DNA from: Rapana venosa
Lineage: Eukaryota > Mollusca > Gastropoda > Neogastropoda > Muricidae
Direction: 5' to 3'
Assembly: GCA_028751875.1 (NCBI GenBank)
Contig: CM054167.1
Location: forward strand, 20,230,412 to 20,294,411
Length of the DNA stretch: 64,000 bases
The translations under genes and the position numbers were made by a program. Every line of letters begins with the position of its first letter. The first letter of the stretch is position 1. The notes below the pieces were generated by a model. That model worked only from the letters and a program-made list of their open reading frames with translations, searched no databases and had not been told where the DNA came from. Positions 30,370 to 40,129 of the stretch are shown one piece after another.

Positions 30370-30860
30370 ACCGTGAATCAACAAATTCCTTAGCTAAGTG
30401 GTTGAAACCACTGGACCTCAATGGATTCGTGAAGTCGTGGATTTAAACCTTTGCTGCAGCGTCTGGTCAATCAAGGGTTGGGGATTTCCACGATCTCCCA
30501 GCTCAACTTCAAGCGCAGACCTGCCAGTGCCTTAATGTTTTTTTTCACGTGTATACACATGCTGAAGATCAAATATGCTTGCTGAAGATCCCGTAATTCC
30601 TGTCAGCGTCTGGTGGATTTCGGAAATGCAAACATAATAATAAAAATAATAATGTATGGAATTTATATAGCGCTGAATCTTGTAAAGCAACAAATCAAAG
30701 CGCTCAAACATACCCAGCATGCATCCTGTACAAAAAAATGAGCTGCTCAGAAGCTGCAATGTGTGGGCTGAGGCCAGCAGACAGACCTCCTGCAGAGTGA
30801 CAGGCACAGGAGAAGAAGACCAGGCACAACACACCCCACCCAGTAAGGGAATACAGAGAA
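30370..30860 (+). mobile_element. SINE B, split by a LINE-tail insertion
   Basis: tRNA-like head (CTTAGCTAAGTGGTTGAAAC and CGTGAAGTCGTGGATTTAA), body (TCTCCCAGCTCAACTTCAAG, AGATCCCGTAATTCCTGTCA) and 3' domain (GGCTGAGGCCAGCAGACAGA, GGAGAAGAAGACCAGGCACA). It is interrupted at 30637-30704. Confidence 0.8.
30637..30704 (-). mobile_element. LINE-tail-only insertion with 8-bp TSD
   Basis: Only the 68-bp terminal motif: (AAT)n, TGGAATTTATATAGCGCTGA, CTTGTAAAGCAACAAATCAA. CAAACATA at 30629-30636 and 30705-30712 are the flanking duplications. It interrupts SINE B. Confidence 0.8.
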
Positions 30861-31379
30861 GAGAAGAGAAAGCCTGAATCTCTCAGAGCCTTTCTTTTTT
30901 CTTTTCCAAGCAGAATACTGTCTGTGGTCACTGTTACCAGCTGTCGGCTGCATTCCTCACCCCCTCACCCCATCTCTTGACCATGTGGTCGTTCGGGCGT
31001 TTTATGTTACGATGGGACTCTTTTGATCCAGCTGGAATTAACCTAAAGGATATTCTAACCTCTGTGTGTGTGTCAAAGTCAAGTCAAAGTCAAACTTTTA
31101 TTTTCAGATGGTACATTGAATAAGCAGTGCATTTGCTTTATGTGTGTGTGTACAAGTGTGTGTGTGTGTGCACAAGTATGTGTGTGTGTGTGTGGTTTGA
31201 TTCGGGTTCTTTTCACTAAAAGTAATATCAGAAAAAAGAGGAGAATGTGTTGAAACTTGAACAGAAATATGTAACATTGAGAGATAGAGTGTAAGTTAGG
31301 TGTGTGGGGATGTGTTACGTGTGTGTGCGGGCACGAGCGTGCATGCGTTTTATTATTGTTATTGTTGAGAAGAATCTCC

Positions 31380-31605
31380 AGCCTTCGGATGAGACTATAA
31401 ACCGAGGCCCCGTGTTCGAACGCTTGCAGAACATCTTGCGCACACGTTAAATCCTGTTCTGCTTTTCGGAAGAGTAGGCCATTGTGTGCCGGTGGAAACA
31501 GATGACAAAATTTACAAAACCGCATATACACAGGGACTGGACGTAAAAAAAAGCACATGAGTGCTTATTCCATTATCCTGGATATAAAAGAATAAATAAA
31601 TAAAC
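31380..31605 (+). mobile_element. SINE A 3' portion
   Basis: Starts at CTTCGGATGAGACTATAAAC and is complete to ATAAAAGAATAAATAAATAA; head missing. Confidence 0.88.
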
Positions 31606-31905
31606 CTCCATTTCTGTAAAGGGTGTGGGGAAATTTTACTGTGGAAAGACATTCACTCACCGTCAGTTTCTGGAGAATGTGTGGGAAAATGTTCGTGCGA
31701 AAAGACAACCATCTGTTTCTTTGGATTATGTAGGGAAACATTTTCCTATCAAAAGACAAACCAATCAACCTCCTTTTCTGTAAAGTGTGTGGGAAAATTT
31801 TTACTGTGCAAAGACAATGAATCAACCTCCGTTTCTGTAGATAGATTGTATGGGGGAAAATTTTCAGTGTAAAAAATACAAACTGATCAACGTAAGTTTC
31901 TGTAG
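31606..31905 (+). repeat. About 57-bp tandem repeat resembling zinc-knuckle codons
   Basis: Four to five degenerate units around TTTCTGTAAAGTGTGTGGGA and AAATTTTTACTGTGCAAAGA. In the best frame a unit reads FCKVCGKIFTVQRQ, like the start of a C2H2 zinc finger, but the 57-bp period is shorter than the usual 84-bp finger, no second His pair is visible and stops interrupt. Not a functional gene as read. Confidence 0.55.
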
Positions 31906-31969
31906 TTTGTGTCAGCCTGTCTCCTCTGACCCAACCTGGTTAAATACTCGTGTCACGTAGTGGTGATTT

Positions 31970-32070
31970 TTTCTTCTTCGTCGAACGCTCAGACAGCAAC
32001 TATTGTTGTCTGTCATATGAGCGAAAATGTGTCACGCTGCCGTTAAGTGCCTGACAAGTCAGGCCCAGCG
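31970..32070 (+). repeat. Dispersed repeat G, copy 1
   Basis: AGACAGCAACTATTGTTGTC then GTCATATGAGCGAAAATGTG, CGCTGCCGTTAAG and CCCAGCGCATCC. Similar sequence lies at 40552-40650 and, reversed, at 48950-49075. It contains a hairpin (GACAGCAAC/GTTGTCTGTC). Confidence 0.65.
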
Positions 32071-32600
32071 CATCCGACTTCGGCACAAGAGAGAACAGTT
32101 ACCTTTTTTTAGTTCTTTCTGGAAAAAAGGCAGGAGAATGGACCAAGAAGGCAGAAAATAGACAAGAAGGAGGTAGTGACAGGAAGAAAAGGAACAAGGC
32201 AGAAACAAAGAGAGTGATAGAAAAGAGGAAATTTCTAGCACAGAATTTCCAGAATGTGGGGGATGCTATTTATACTGACAGGCCCCCGGCATCCCCTCGG
32301 GGGAACGTAGTGGTGATGACCAGAAGCCTGGCAAAGCAACGTGTCAGTGCCTTTGAAGTGTTTGAAACAGAATCACCTGACTCTGATGAGTGATAGTGGT
32401 GATACAAATCTTTTTGAAGAGCGGGGAAAAGCTGATTTCAGTGAGCAAGCACCGGCCAGATGTCGGTGAATCGGAAAGTGCAAAGGTCAGTGACGTGGAC
32501 GATGCGTGTGTGTGACTGAAACCAACTCCTGTTAACCTCACCGAGGAACATGAGTCTTCACTGATCGGTTTTGAAACAGTCACTGTCTGACTCTTCGGGT
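32071..32600. other. Unassigned sequence
   Basis: Purine-rich, short open frames only; no recognised domain, splice-flanked exon or repeat. Confidence 0.4.
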
Positions 32601-32611
32601 GGCTTTGTCTG

Positions 32612-32612
<1 letters not shown>

Positions 32613-32656
<44 letters not shown>

Positions 32657-32810
32657 GTGTGTGTGTGTGGGGGGGGTGTGTGTGTGTGGGGTGTGGGTGT
32701 GTGTATGTGTGAGTGTGTGTATGTGCGGTGTGTGTGTGTGCGTGCGTGCGTGCGTATGTGTGTGTGTGTGTGATTGTGTGTATGTGTGTGAGTGTGTGTG
32801 TGTGTGCTGG
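32613..32810. repeat. (GT)n array
   Basis: About 200 bp of GT with G-run and GC interruptions. Confidence 0.9.
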
Positions 32811-33435
32811 CTGGTTTGCTTTTTTTGTTTGTTTGGTTTGGGGGTGAGGGGGGAGTAAGGAGAAAGTTAGGGAAGAACTGATTTGATTGTATTACAGTCC
32901 CAGTGGAGTTATCCGATTTAGGGACTGTACCATCAACCAACTATCACAATTTTTATTAGGAGAGAAGGGGTTGGAGGGGGGGGGGGTGGGTGATGCATTA
33001 GGCATGTACGATGGAAAAGTGTATGTTACTGGCAGAGCAGAAAATGATAAGAGTTTCTGTCAAGACTTCCAATATGCAGATCTGTCTTGTCCTCAATATC
33101 ATTTGTAGTCGCAGCTCATTTCTGGTCTTGAGATTCATTGGGTCCTTCTTGAAAGAGAGAGAGAGAGAGAGAGGGGCACCCTCATAGTGTATGCCATCAT
33201 TTTATTTTTTTTTCCATTTTTATGTTTGGTTTTCCTACAGTAATGTGTATACATTTGTTTGTTTGTGAGAGTGAATTATTTTTGTGAGCAGAATTTTGCC
33301 ATGCCAAGGTTTTCTTTGTTGTTGGATTTTTTTGGGTTTTTTTTTTTTTTATTGCTGTGGGTTTTATGTGTAGTAACATGCCCATCCACTGTCTCATTTT
33401 TCAGTCATATCAGTTTTATTATGCTGTTGTTTGTT
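32811..33435. other. No gene seen
   Basis: T-rich and G-rich patches and a (GA)n tract near 33150. Nothing recognisable. Confidence 0.4.
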
Positions 33436-33439
33436 TGTT

Positions 33440-33785
33440 GTTCTTCTTTGGCTAGAGCTCCGAGGTTCACTAATGGTGAGATTTTTCGCATATGCGAAAG
33501 CGTTATCTGCCCACCTCTAAGGTAGCCACATTCTGACTTCAGAGATACAGTTGGGAATTGAACCGTCCATTTTTTACCAGGACAGCCGTGGGTTCTTTTG
33601 ACGCTCTAAGCTCGCTGATCCAACTGGGTTGGAGTCTCCTCTGAAAGACTTTGACATTCCGTTTGATTTTTTTTTCCTTGTCAAACTGTGAAGAAAGGGC
33701 AAGGCTGAGAATCGAACCCAGAACCTCGCAGTTTACTTGTTAGGCAGGTGAAGGTCTGTTAACCCATCCTGCCACCTGCCTTCTT
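33440..33785 (-). mobile_element. SINE A', tail B and head type 2
   Basis: Tail B (GGCTAGAGCTCCGAGGTTCA, AAGGTAGCCACATTCTGACT), then CTTTGACATTCCGTTTG and TTGTCAAACTGTGAAGAAAG, reverse B box GAGAATCGAACCCAGAAC and reverse A-box region TTACTTGTTAGGCAGG. It pairs head 2 with tail B. Confidence 0.8.
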
Positions 33786-33884
33786 ATGATTATCAGTTTG
33801 ATAACATGCTTTTTTTTTGTATTGATGACCTTGGGTTTGGTTTGGGTTTGGGTTTTTTTTAATCTCATTTTTTTCCCCACCCCC

Positions 33885-34020
33885 ATTTCTTTGGATAGAG
33901 CTATGGGGTTCACTAGTGGTGAGATTTTTTTTTTAGTATGCCAACGGTCCCCCCCCCCCCCCCCCCCCCCCCCTATGTATGTATCTGCATACCAACTTCA
34001 GGGATTAATGTCATATGAAA
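33885..34020 (-). mobile_element. SINE tail-B fragment
   Basis: TTGGATAGAGCTATGGGGTT, CACTAGTGGTGAG, then about 25 Cs (33949-33973) and ACCAACTTCAGGGA. Confidence 0.6.
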
Positions 34021-34324
34021 GACGTAACACTCAAACCATGACAGAGGGTCTGGTGACATTGGAAGAGAAAATATTGGGTAGGATCGTGATGGAACAGCTA
34101 CAGAGAGTGTGTTCAGGTTTTGTTCATGTACATAGATGCCTTTGCAATGTAAGTTAATAAACGATTAATCAACGGCATGGAGAAAGAAAAAAAAAACACG
34201 GGTCTTTGTTAACAACATATGTTCATGTCTAAAATCTGGCAGGGATCAGATTGTTTTGTCTTCATGCCCTTGTTTTTAAGGTATGAAGGATACCAAATTA
34301 ATGGATCATGGTGGGGTTTTTTTT

Positions 34325-34435
34325 GTTGTTGTTCCTTGACTAGAGCTCTGAGGTTCACCAAAGGTGAGATTTTGCGTACGCGACTGTTTTTGCCCACCAT
34401 GAAGGTAGCCATATTCCGACTTCAGTGATGTATCA
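34325..34435 (-). mobile_element. SINE tail-B fragment
   Basis: TTGTTGTTCCTTGACTAGAG, GTTCACCAAAGGTGAG, TTTTGCGTACGCGACTG and AAGGTAGCCATATTCCGACT. Confidence 0.75.
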
Positions 34436-34560
34436 CGTGAACATGGTCCCACGAGCTTGTGGCCATGGCCATGGCCGGGGCAGAGAGCTCACTCTTGAGT
34501 GGCGTGGGAACAGCAGGACAGGAACGTCACTGAATGAATGAGGCAGGAAAAAATGTGGTC
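34436..34560 (+). repeat. Dispersed repeat E-like copy 3
   Basis: GGCGTGGGAACAGCAGGACA then GAACGTCACTGAATGAATGA, resembling the end of repeat E. Confidence 0.5.
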
Positions 34561-34787
34561 CTGCATCACACGTTTGCACGTTCCTCCCTCTGTGTCTTAA
34601 CACTAATGGCAGGCAGAGAGACGTCAATCTGTGCGGGACATTGTTGAAAACCAACTCCCTTGTCTGAGCATGGTACATGTGTGTATTCAAACCTTGCTTG
34701 AATGTCATTCCAGGTTGGGTTTTTTGCTGTGAACATGTTTTGGTGCACATTCAAACTTCGATTGTTGCTGATCCAGTGTATGAAATT
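34561..34787. other. No gene seen
   Basis: Balanced composition, short frames only. Confidence 0.4.
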
Positions 34788-34972
34788 ATCGTGTCAGAAC
34801 ATTTTGTAACTGCGGTTCACATGAATTGTCAAGATTTTGATGTTCCTGTTCTTGGTAACGGCATTGTCAGAACAAATTATCCTGTCAGAACATTTGTAAC
34901 TGCGGTTTACATGAGTTGTCAAGATTTTGATGTTCCTGTTCGTGGTAACGGCATTGTCAGAACAGGAGCACA
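34788..34972 (+). repeat. Two-copy tandem repeat, about 87 bp
   Basis: TGTCAGAACATTTTGTAACT / CTGTCAGAACATTTGTAACT each followed by GTCAAGATTTTGATGTTCCT and GGTAACGGCATTGTCAGAAC. Confidence 0.9.
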
Positions 34973-35017
34973 AACTGTATGTCTCATAGCTATGTGTAAC
35001 TCCCTGTGTGATGAAGA

Positions 35018-35200
35018 CTTCAGAATGAGGAGATTGTGTCTCCTGTGTGTAAATTCTCATAGTATGAAGGCTTCAGAACATGAAGAATGTGTGTCTCCTG
35101 TGTGTAAATTCTCATGGTATGAAGGCTTCAGAACATGAAGAATGTGTCTCCTGTGTGTAAATTCTCATGGTATGAAGGCTTCAGAACATGATTGTATCTC
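35018..35200 (+). repeat. Three-copy tandem repeat, about 62 bp
   Basis: Unit TATGAAGGCTTCAGAACATG, AAGAATGTGTCTCCTGTGTG, TAAATTCTCA; the last unit is degraded. Confidence 0.9.
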
Positions 35201-35344
35201 CTATTATGTGTAAGCCAATGAAGGACCCAGCTATTGCCTCTGTCCATGTCGCTTTCCTCACTTCAGTCATAACCTGGCCTCATGGTGATCTCGGTTGGTA
35301 CGTGTGTATGCCCGGTCCTCCCCTTGCTTGCCCCGAGTGAGTTC

Positions 35345-35448
35345 TTGTCAATGACAAAATTTACAAAACTGCATACACACGGGGACTGGATGTAAAAAAA
35401 GCGCGTAAGTGCTTCTTCCATTATCCTCGATATAAAAGAATAAATAAA
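35345..35448 (+). mobile_element. SINE A tail fragment
   Basis: GACAAAATTTACAAAACTGC to ATAAAAGAATAAATAAATA. Confidence 0.8.
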
Positions 35449-35744
35449 TATTCGTGAGACACTTGACAGATGTTGGATGGTTCCTTCAGAGTGATCACCA
35501 GGTCTAGCTCTGTAACTTGAGCAACCCTAGTCATCAGCAGGGTCTCGTTTAGTCAGTGGCCCTGTGGGGGCCTGCTGTTTTTGAGAAGAGTGTGGGAGAA
35601 GTAGTTCAGCAGCTGGTGATGTGATGGCCTTTCCCTGCACTGTGTGTACAGACATATCACTTTGAAAAACCGTTTGTATTTTGGAGGGAAAAAAAAAAAG
35701 GTGGGGGGAAGTGTTGTGGGAGCTGGTAAACAATGTTCTTGTTT

Positions 35745-36060
35745 GGTTGTTGTTGTTGTTGTTTTTTCGGGATTTTTTTTTCCCTGAACCTTGTGTAAAG
35801 CTTCAAGGTTCAGCAATGGTGAGGTTTTTACGTATGCGACCGTTTTTTCTTCCCTACCATTACGCTAGCTGCATTTGAGAGGTACTTTTCTGCTCTTTCT
35901 GATTTTCAATTGTTGATGGGTTTTTTTGGATGTGCACAAGTCCGTAAGCATACAGGTCCAGCTGGTTTAGAGTCTCTTCCAAAAAAAACTTGACATACCG
36001 TTCAATTTTCCTGTCTAACTGGGAAGAAAGGGCAAGGGTAGGAATTGAACCCCCCCAAAA
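35745..36060 (-). mobile_element. SINE A', tail B and head type 2
   Basis: Tail B (GCTTCAAGGTTCAGCAATGG, TTACGTATGCGACCG), a short body, CTTGACATACCGTTCAATTT and AGGAATTGAACCC (reverse B box of head 2). Confidence 0.7.
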
Positions 36061-36232
36061 AATGAACGCATGCACTTTCTTTCTTATTGTGAAGTCTGCA
36101 AGTGTAAGTAGAATATATAAACAAAGGGCAAGGCTAGGAATTGAACCCAAAAAATAAATGAACTTATTTATGCACTCTTTTTCTTATTGTGAAGTCTGCA
36201 AGTGTAAGTAGAATATATAAACAAACGTCAAC
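36018..36232 (+). repeat. Two-copy duplication including part of a SINE head
   Basis: GGAATTGAACCC then AAAAAATGAACGCATGC and TTATTGTGAAGTCTGCAAGT, GTAAGTAGAATATATAAACA occur twice (about 36018-36125 and 36120-36226). The duplication joined SINE-head and unique sequence. Confidence 0.85.
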
Positions 36233-36406
36233 AAAACCTAATGGTCGCATTGACTCTGTATCGCTCATGTTCTCCCTCTCAAGATGTGATAACATGGTTC
36301 AGAGTTTCTGTCTATTGCTGTGTCTTACTCATGATGTGTGTTAATCCTGCCAAATGTGGAATATAATAATAAACAGGAAATTATTCTTACGCTTAACTTT
36401 GTGTGT

Positions 36407-36409
36407 GTT

Positions 36410-36495
<86 letters not shown>
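36407..36495. repeat. (GT)n microsatellite
   Basis: About 40 GT units, directly abutting a SINE A tail. Confidence 0.95.
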
Positions 36496-36497
<2 letters not shown>

Positions 36498-36835
36498 CTT
36501 TAATTTCGAGGATAATGGAATAAGCACTCATGTGCTTTTTTTCATCAAGTCCCCGTGTGTATGCAGTTTTGTAAATTTTGTCATCCGTTCCCACCGGCAC
36601 ACAATGGCCTACTCTTCCGAAAAGCGGAACGGGTTTTAACCTGTGCCCAAGATGTTCTGCGTGCGTTCGCACACGGGACCTCGGTTTATAGTCTCATCCA
36701 AAGGACCTTTTGGGGAGAGTGGAGTCGGCACTGATGTTAACACCAGAGGAAAAATCCTTTTGAACGAGAGTCAAACCCGGGGTCAGCAGATCACGAAAAC
36801 TTCGCTCTAACCACCAGGTGTGCGAGCGCGTGTGT
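36496..36835 (-). mobile_element. SINE A, full-length
   Basis: Tail, body, and a reverse head with AGAGTCAAACCCGGGGTCAG and CTCTAACCACCAGG; slightly diverged. Confidence 0.88.
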
Positions 36836-36919
36836 GTGTGTGTGTGTGTGATTAAAAGTTGAAATGACAGTGGTACCCGTCTTTCTTCTCTGCGTTCTCT
36901 TACCAGGAGGGTTGGGTGC

Positions 36920-37292
36920 CCGATACCTGGTCTTCTCCTGTGCTTGTCATTTTGAAGGAGGTCAGGCCTCAGCCGACATGTTCTGACTTCAAAGCAGCTC
37001 GTTTCATCGTACAGGTTGCATGCTTGGTATGTTCGTGTTTCCGTAACCCACCAGAAGCCGACATGAATTACAGGATCTTCACCATACATATTTTATCTTC
37101 TGCATGCATTATTTACAGGAAGGGGATTAAGGCACTGGCAGGTCTGCCCTTGAAGTTGACCTGGCATATTGTAAAAATCCCCACCCCTAATTCAACAGAT
37201 GCCACCGCCGAGATTGGAACCCATGACTTAGTGTGGACCCGAGGGGTAGAAGTCGACCAGTCTTAACCACTCGGCTACAGCGTCTGTCACTG
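36920..37292 (-). mobile_element. SINE B, full-length
   Basis: On the - strand: A box TAGCCGAGTGGTTAAGACTG, B box GGGTTCCAATCTCGG, body with AGATCCTGTAATTCATGTCG and 3' domain GGCTGAGGCCTGACCTCCTT. It ends near GAGAAGACCAGG. Confidence 0.85.
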
Positions 37293-37632
37293 ACTATTGG
37301 AATACTAGCTAGTTTCAAACCTGGTTTCAAAACCTCTATACATTATTTGTCGGCGGGTTAGGGTTAGCCTAGTGGTTAGAGTGTTGTGCTCGTGATTTGA
37401 TGACCCTGGGTTCAAGCCACCACTGAGACACAGGTTCAAGGGGATTTTTTCCTTCTGGAGTTAACATCAGTGCCGACTCCACTTCCCCCCAGCCACCCCT
37501 CCCCCTCCCCCCAAAAGTCCTTCGAGATGCCACGTGCAAACATGCACAGAACATGTTGGACAAGTAGGAAAGGTGTCCCATAACCTACGTGGTCGTAGGG
37601 GGGCGAGGCATCAGAGACCTCAGCTTCTCTAA

Positions 37633-38841
37633 GAACCAGCATATATATGCACTGAAACTACCCTAGCCCATACCCTAAATACACTTCTACTTGCTTCTGA
37701 CTCAGGGAAAATCTCCCTTCTCACTCTACTCGACTTATCTGCAGCCTTCGACACTATTGACCATTCAATTCTTCTCTCCCGTCTTAAAAAAACATTCGGT
37801 GTTACTGGCACAGCCCTCTCCTGGTTCAGTTCATACCTCACTGACCGATTCCAGACAGTCGCAGTAAACAAGATACAGTCAATACCTGCCAAACTGGAAT
37901 GTGGTGTCCCGCAGGGATCAGTTCTCGGCCCTGTTCTTTTCACTCTCTATACTGCTCCACTATCACATATAATAAACCGTCATCATATCAACCATCACTT
38001 TTATGCAGATGACTCTCAGATTCAAAGTAGTGTTACACCTGAAAATCTGCCTTCTCTCTTGACAAAGATGGCCTACTGCTTTCAAGATATCCAAAACTGG
38101 ATGATACAAAACAAGTTACAGTTAAACGCAGATAAAACCGAAGCCATGCTTGTAGGGACAAAACACAAACTCTCTTCCATTACAACAACTTCAATAGAAC
38201 TCGGCAATACATCAGTCCCTTTATCCACTTCCGTGAAGTATCTAGGTGTCGTTATCGACAACACACTCTCTATGAAAAAATTCATCACCCAGACCTGTCA
38301 GTCGTGCTACTATCAATTACGGCGTATTAGTGCAATTCGAAAGTACCTGTCCACTGATGCAACAGCCAAACTTGTCACTTCTCTCATTCTCTCACGTCTG
38401 GACTATTGCAATTCTCTTTTAGCTGGTCTGCCAGCAACATCTATCCACTCCCTTCAACGTATACAAAACTCCGCAGCTCGACTAGTTCTCAGAAAGAAAA
38501 AATCTGAGCACATTACCCCTCTCTTGCGATCTCTCCACTGGCTGCCTGTGCCACAGAGAGTAGATTATAAGATCAGTACCCTCTGTTACAAATGTCTCCA
38601 CAAAACTGCACCCTCCTACCTATGTGAATGTCTTAACCTGTACACTCCTTCACGTTCCCTCCGCTCTACTGCAGATACCTTGTGCCTACGAATACCTAGA
38701 TTCAACCAATCCACTGTTGGCCGCCGCTCATTCTCTATTTCTGGTCCATCCATCTGGAACAACCTTCCTCTCTCTCTTCGCCAGAAACCTAGTTATGACA
38801 CTTTTAAATCCAGCCTCAAGACATATTTATTTCAAACCTAA
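37633..38841 (+). CDS. CR1/L2-like LINE reverse transcriptase, 5'-truncated but open
   Basis: An uninterrupted frame runs from 37633 to the TAA at 38839-38841 (402 codons); the element itself starts at about 37646. Motifs in order: LLTLLDLSAAFDTIDHSILL, WFSSYLTDRFQ, LECGVPQGSVLGPVLFTLY, FYADDSQI (catalytic YADD), NKLQLNADKTE, VKYLGVVID, then the CR1/L2-type C-terminus GRRSFSISGPSIWNNLPLSL and FKSSLKTYLF. The endonuclease domain and N-terminal RT fingers are missing, so it is not an autonomous element. Lack of frame damage points to recent insertion. A methionine start at 38059 exists but is not a natural start. Confidence 0.93.
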   Translation, partial: EPAYICTETTLAHTLNTLLLASDSGKISLLTLLDLSAAFDTIDHSILLSRLKKTFGVTGTALSWFSSYLTDRFQTVAVNKIQSIPAKLECGVPQGSVLGPVLFTLYTAPLSHIINRHHINHHFYADDSQIQSSVTPENLPSLLTKMAYCFQDIQNWMIQNKLQLNADKTEAMLVGTKHKLSSITTTSIELGNTSVPLSTSVKYLGVVIDNTLSMKKFITQTCQSCYYQLRRISAIRKYLSTDATAKLVTSLILSRLDYCNSLLAGLPATSIHSLQRIQNSAARLVLRKKKSEHITPLLRSLHWLPVPQRVDYKISTLCYKCLHKTAPSYLCECLNLYTPSRSLRSTADTLCLRIPRFNQSTVGRRSFSISGPSIWNNLPLSLRQKPSYDTFKSSLKTYLFQT

Positions 38842-39131
38842 GACTTCCCCCCCTCCTATTTCATATCTAACCCATGTTCTATCACTCTGCTAAAGTATAC
38901 GGCCTGTGCGAGTGTATGTGTGCTTTTGAAAAAACATTTGACTATCGAAACTTTATTTCATAGATTTTGTCTGCATTGCACCATGTTTGTAAATATCTGT
39001 TTGTTTAAACTTTTGATTATTTATCATTGATTGCATGACTGTGTAAGATTAGGTTGAATGCATGCGCTTTGATTTGTCTTTGCAAGATATAGCGCTATAT
39101 AAGTTCCATTTATTATTATTATTATTATTAT
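38842..39131 (+). mobile_element. 3' UTR and (ATT)n tail of the LINE
   Basis: Ends in GCGCTTTGATTTGTCTTTGC, AAGATATAGCGCTATATAAG, TTCCATTT(ATT)n. The AGCGCTATATAA block with (ATT)n is shared with several SINE A tails and with a 68-bp tail-only insertion. Confidence 0.9.
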
Positions 39132-39659
39132 ATTGAGGGCGGTAGCGCCCATCTCCTCTCCCTCGCTGCTTTACCTTCCCTGACCCTCAAGAGTATAGGT
39201 ATCCATTTACAGCTGGGGGGACTGTACTGAAGCCAAGGCGCACAAACGGTCACCCATCCAACTGGTAACCAAGCTCGATGCTGCTTAACCTTGGCTTTGG
39301 GAAAGCGAGTGCTCTGACCACTGAGCTATCCCGCCCCCCATACAGAACATGTTGCTACATGTTAACACCCGTTCCACTTTTCGGAAGAGTAGGTCATTTT
39401 GTGTCAGTAGGAGCGGATGACAGAATTTCAAACGCATGCACACTGTGAAACTACTTTACCATAATTATTCGAGTCTTTGTTTCAGAGGGAGGAAGTTGAG
39501 AGTCTTCAGATCCATGACTGTCATGTTTTAACATCATCTCCGAAGATGAAATGGGGCTGCCTTAATAGTGGACAAAACCAGTTACATGTGCAGAGTCTCG
39601 CCCTTGGTGAGCCTTGGAGCTCTCGCTGAGCACAGACAAAGCAACAACAACAACAACAG

Positions 39660-40075
39660 CCTATGATAAGCCAAGGCCGAAAGGCTTTTGTCTGTTATTG
39701 GTTTAAATATGGTTTAATCAATATCCATACAACATATAAGCCGTTATTGATGTCAGCTAAATGCCGATGACCTACATTGAAATGTATTGTCGAATATTAT
39801 GCTGGGATTGCCTTCAGCCATGACAAACTCTTAGTATAACAGCCAACACTCTATTTTTCCAAGGAGATAAAAAAAAAAAAATTCCGTGAAGTTGAAGTAT
39901 GGCTGCTTATGAGGCGAGGTTCTTGAAAAATCATCCATGCAAACTTCTCATCCACTGGGCACTTTCAATCTCACTGTCGTTCTCAGGCAGGGTGAGTGAG
40001 TCAAGAGTACATAAAACCTGTTCTGGGTGACCCCCAGAGTGTTAAGCTGGGGGAACGTGCAACATCAACAACACA
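39660..40075 (+). repeat. Dispersed repeat F, copy 2
   Basis: Colinear with 9210-9610: AAACTCTTAGTATAACAGCC, GAAGTATGGCTGCTTATGAG, TGCAAACTTCTCATCCACTG, TTCTGGGTGACCCCCAG. It starts after a (CAA)n tract and ends at CATCAACAACACAAA. Confidence 0.65.
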
Positions 40076-40129
40076 AAACCTACAATGTTTAGAGTTTAAA
40101 GCCATTTTATTTTATTTTTTATTTATTTC

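Larger units (their letters stand above)
37559..39341 (-). mobile_element. SINE C split by a CR1/L2-like LINE
   Basis: The 3' part lies at 37567-37645 (GGTGTCCCATAACCTACGTG to AACCAGCATAT) and the 5' part at 39132-39340 (TGAGGGCGGTAGCGCCCATC, GGTCACCCATCC, CACTGAGCTATCCCGCCCC). The LINE sits at the CAGCATAT/TTGAGGGC point of the family C sequence. Confidence 0.9.
37355..39440 (+). mobile_element. SINE A split by SINE C (three-level nest)
   Basis: First part 37355-37558 (TAGCCTAGTGGTTAGAGTG, GGGTTCAAGCC, body). Second part from 39342 (ACATGTTAACACCCGTTCCA, GGAAGAGTAGGTCATTTTGT). ACAGAACATGTTG at 37546-37558 and 39342-39354 is the target site duplication of the inner SINE C. Confidence 0.88.

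Noticed and set aside
37362..37375. Telomere-like GGTTAGGGTTAG
   Set aside because: Only about two units, and it is the edge of a SINE A head.
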